From contig JANYHY010000350.1 of the NCBI GenBank assembly GCA_025362165.1, positions 1-15,171 on the forward strand: a stretch of 15,171 nt of DNA, written 5' to 3'. The notes below the pieces were generated by a model. That model saw nothing but the letters and a program-made list of their open reading frames with translations, was not told where the DNA came from and searched no databases. Position 1 is the stretch's first letter. Every line of letters starts with the position of its first letter. The DNA comes from Myxococcales bacterium. GTDB taxonomy: Bacteria > Myxococcota_A > Polyangia > Polyangiales > Polyangiaceae. Position numbers and translations under genes: made by a program. Shown piece after piece: positions 14,249 to 15,171 of this stretch.

Positions 14249-15171
14249 ATGCTGTTCGACCGCATCGTGATCAAGAACTACGGCTGCGTGAGGGAGTTGG
14301 ACCTCGCGGTGTCGGAGCTCCACGCGCTGATCGGACCCAACGACAGCGGCAAGAGCACCATCTTGCGAGCCGTACGCACCGCCTTGCGCTTCGCGTCTGG
14401 CACGTTCGCCGAGGCTAGTGGTCACTGGGAGCCCTTCGACCCGAGCCTCGATGCGGACACTTCGATCGCGCTCGAGCAGACGACGACGGGTATGCGCTAC
14501 GAAGTTCGGCAGATCCCCAGCGGCACCGTCGAGTGGATGACGCTCCAGCAAGCCGATGCCAATCACGAGATCTTCAATCAGCCGCGGGCCTGGAACCAAC
14601 CGGGTGCAATCTACACACATCTCGATGCAGCACTTCGCCAGCAGCCGACGCGCCAGACTGTCGCGAAAGCTTTTGGAGAAGGGCTCGGTCGTGGTGTGAG
14701 GATGGTGCGGCTCGATCCCGACTCGATGCGAGAACCGAGCGCGTTGATCACGACCGGCCGGCCCGTCGAGTTGGCGGGTGACCGCGGCGCGCGGCTCGCT
14801 GGAGCGATCGACGCGCTCAGGGATCGCGACGATGGGAGCTACGAGCAATTTCGCACGAGCGTTCTCAAGCAATTCCCCCACATCGAATCGCTCGGGTTCG
14901 ACACTCCAGATCCGAACCACAAAACCCTCCGCATCAAGCTTCGTAGTGGTCCCAAAGTAGCTGCGCAGTTCATGAGCGAAGGCCTCCTCTATTACATGGC
15001 CATCGTCGCTCTTCAGTATCTCGAGCCCGTTGCCGCGACTCTGGTGGAAGAGCCCGAGAACGGTCTGCACCCGTCGCGCATCAAGCCAGTGGTGGAAGCG
15101 CTCAGACTCGCATCTTCCAAGAGCCAAGTGCTCATGGCGACGCACAGTCCGCTTGTCATCAACGAGATGAA
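14249..15171 (+). CDS. OLD/AAA_21-type ABC-like ATPase (C-terminus cut by window edge)
   Basis: 307 codons are visible from ATG 14249 to the right edge with no stop. The protein starts MLFDRIVIKNYGCVRELDL, the usual beginning of RecF/OLD-like ATPases. Motifs in order: Walker A GPNDSGKST (29-37), an ABC-type signature region MSEGLLYYMAI (from 242), Walker B with the acidic pair in LVEEPENGLHP (E267-E268, D-loop-like NGLHP) and the switch histidine H299 in ATHSP. Many proteins of this class act in phage defence with a downstream nuclease or toprim partner (OLD, PtuA, or ATPases followed by DUF4276); others act in DNA repair. The downstream gene is outside the window, so the role is open. Codons such as AAA, TTT, GTA and AGG are more frequent than in the GMC gene, hinting at a different origin. 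GGGATAG about 12 bases upstream is a weak ribosome site. Confidence 0.85.
   Translation, partial: MLFDRIVIKNYGCVRELDLAVSELHALIGPNDSGKSTILRAVRTALRFASGTFAEASGHWEPFDPSLDADTSIALEQTTTGMRYEVRQIPSGTVEWMTLQQADANHEIFNQPRAWNQPGAIYTHLDAALRQQPTRQTVAKAFGEGLGRGVRMVRLDPDSMREPSALITTGRPVELAGDRGARLAGAIDALRDRDDGSYEQFRTSVLKQFPHIESLGFDTPDPNHKTLRIKLRSGPKVAAQFMSEGLLYYMAIVALQYLEPVAATLVEEPENGLHPSRIKPVVEALRLASSKSQVLMATHSPLVINEM

Noticed and set aside
14168..15145. 325-codon open frame on the minus strand opposite the ATPase
   Set aside because: It is antisense to a frame with complete ATPase motifs and encodes no recognisable domain; long antisense frames are expected in high-GC DNA.

Overview
The window is gene-dense, high-GC DNA with strongly GC-biased third codon positions. 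It carries many exported lipoproteins, SUMF1-fold lipoproteins built on a 'DTDAP...LRVD' N-terminal domain, and a RavA/ViaA-type ATPase pair. This combination suggests a myxobacterium (Myxococcota, possibly Polyangiales). The assignment is inference from gene style; no rRNA or tRNA gene is visible.

Layout. (1) 1-2393, minus: the PII uridylyltransferase glnD, running off the left edge and missing the end of its second ACT domain. (2) 2585-5976, plus: an OmpA/Pal-like lipoprotein followed by a clear intrinsic terminator, a membrane protein with three zinc ribbons and a C-terminal anchor, a PKD-like lipoprotein, and a small exported protein. Between the zinc-ribbon gene and the PKD lipoprotein lie a 12-bp tandem array that begins at the stop codon and a cloverleaf-like inverted-repeat element. 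(3) 11788-5980, minus: a run of two tandem, divergent SUMF1-fold envelope proteins (ATGA overlap), an 87-bp gap holding a possible 17-codon leader, then a RavA-like MoxR ATPase and a ViaA-like von Willebrand A protein (ATGA overlap). (4) 11916-13831, plus: a small membrane protein and a GMC flavin oxidoreductase sharing a GTGA overlap. (5) 13832-14248: a 417-bp non-coding stretch with two long inverted repeats. (6) 14249 to the right edge, plus: an OLD/AAA_21-type ATPase cut by the window end, possibly the first gene of a defence or accessory island.

How they work together. The cell-envelope theme dominates: a Pal-like peptidoglycan anchor, several lipoproteins, SUMF1-fold surface proteins, and a MoxR/VWA chaperone pair that may act on membrane or envelope complexes. 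glnD (nitrogen signalling) is an ordinary core gene. The GMC pair is probably a membrane-associated alcohol or sterol oxidase.

The least explained signals are non-coding: two intergenic 12-bp tandem arrays with an in-frame stop codon in every unit, the structured 80-bp element at 4222-4301, and the inverted-repeat region before the right-hand ATPase. I did not find a clear new multi-gene system. The best candidates are the SUMF1-RavA-ViaA gene run and the truncated ATPase with its structured upstream region.
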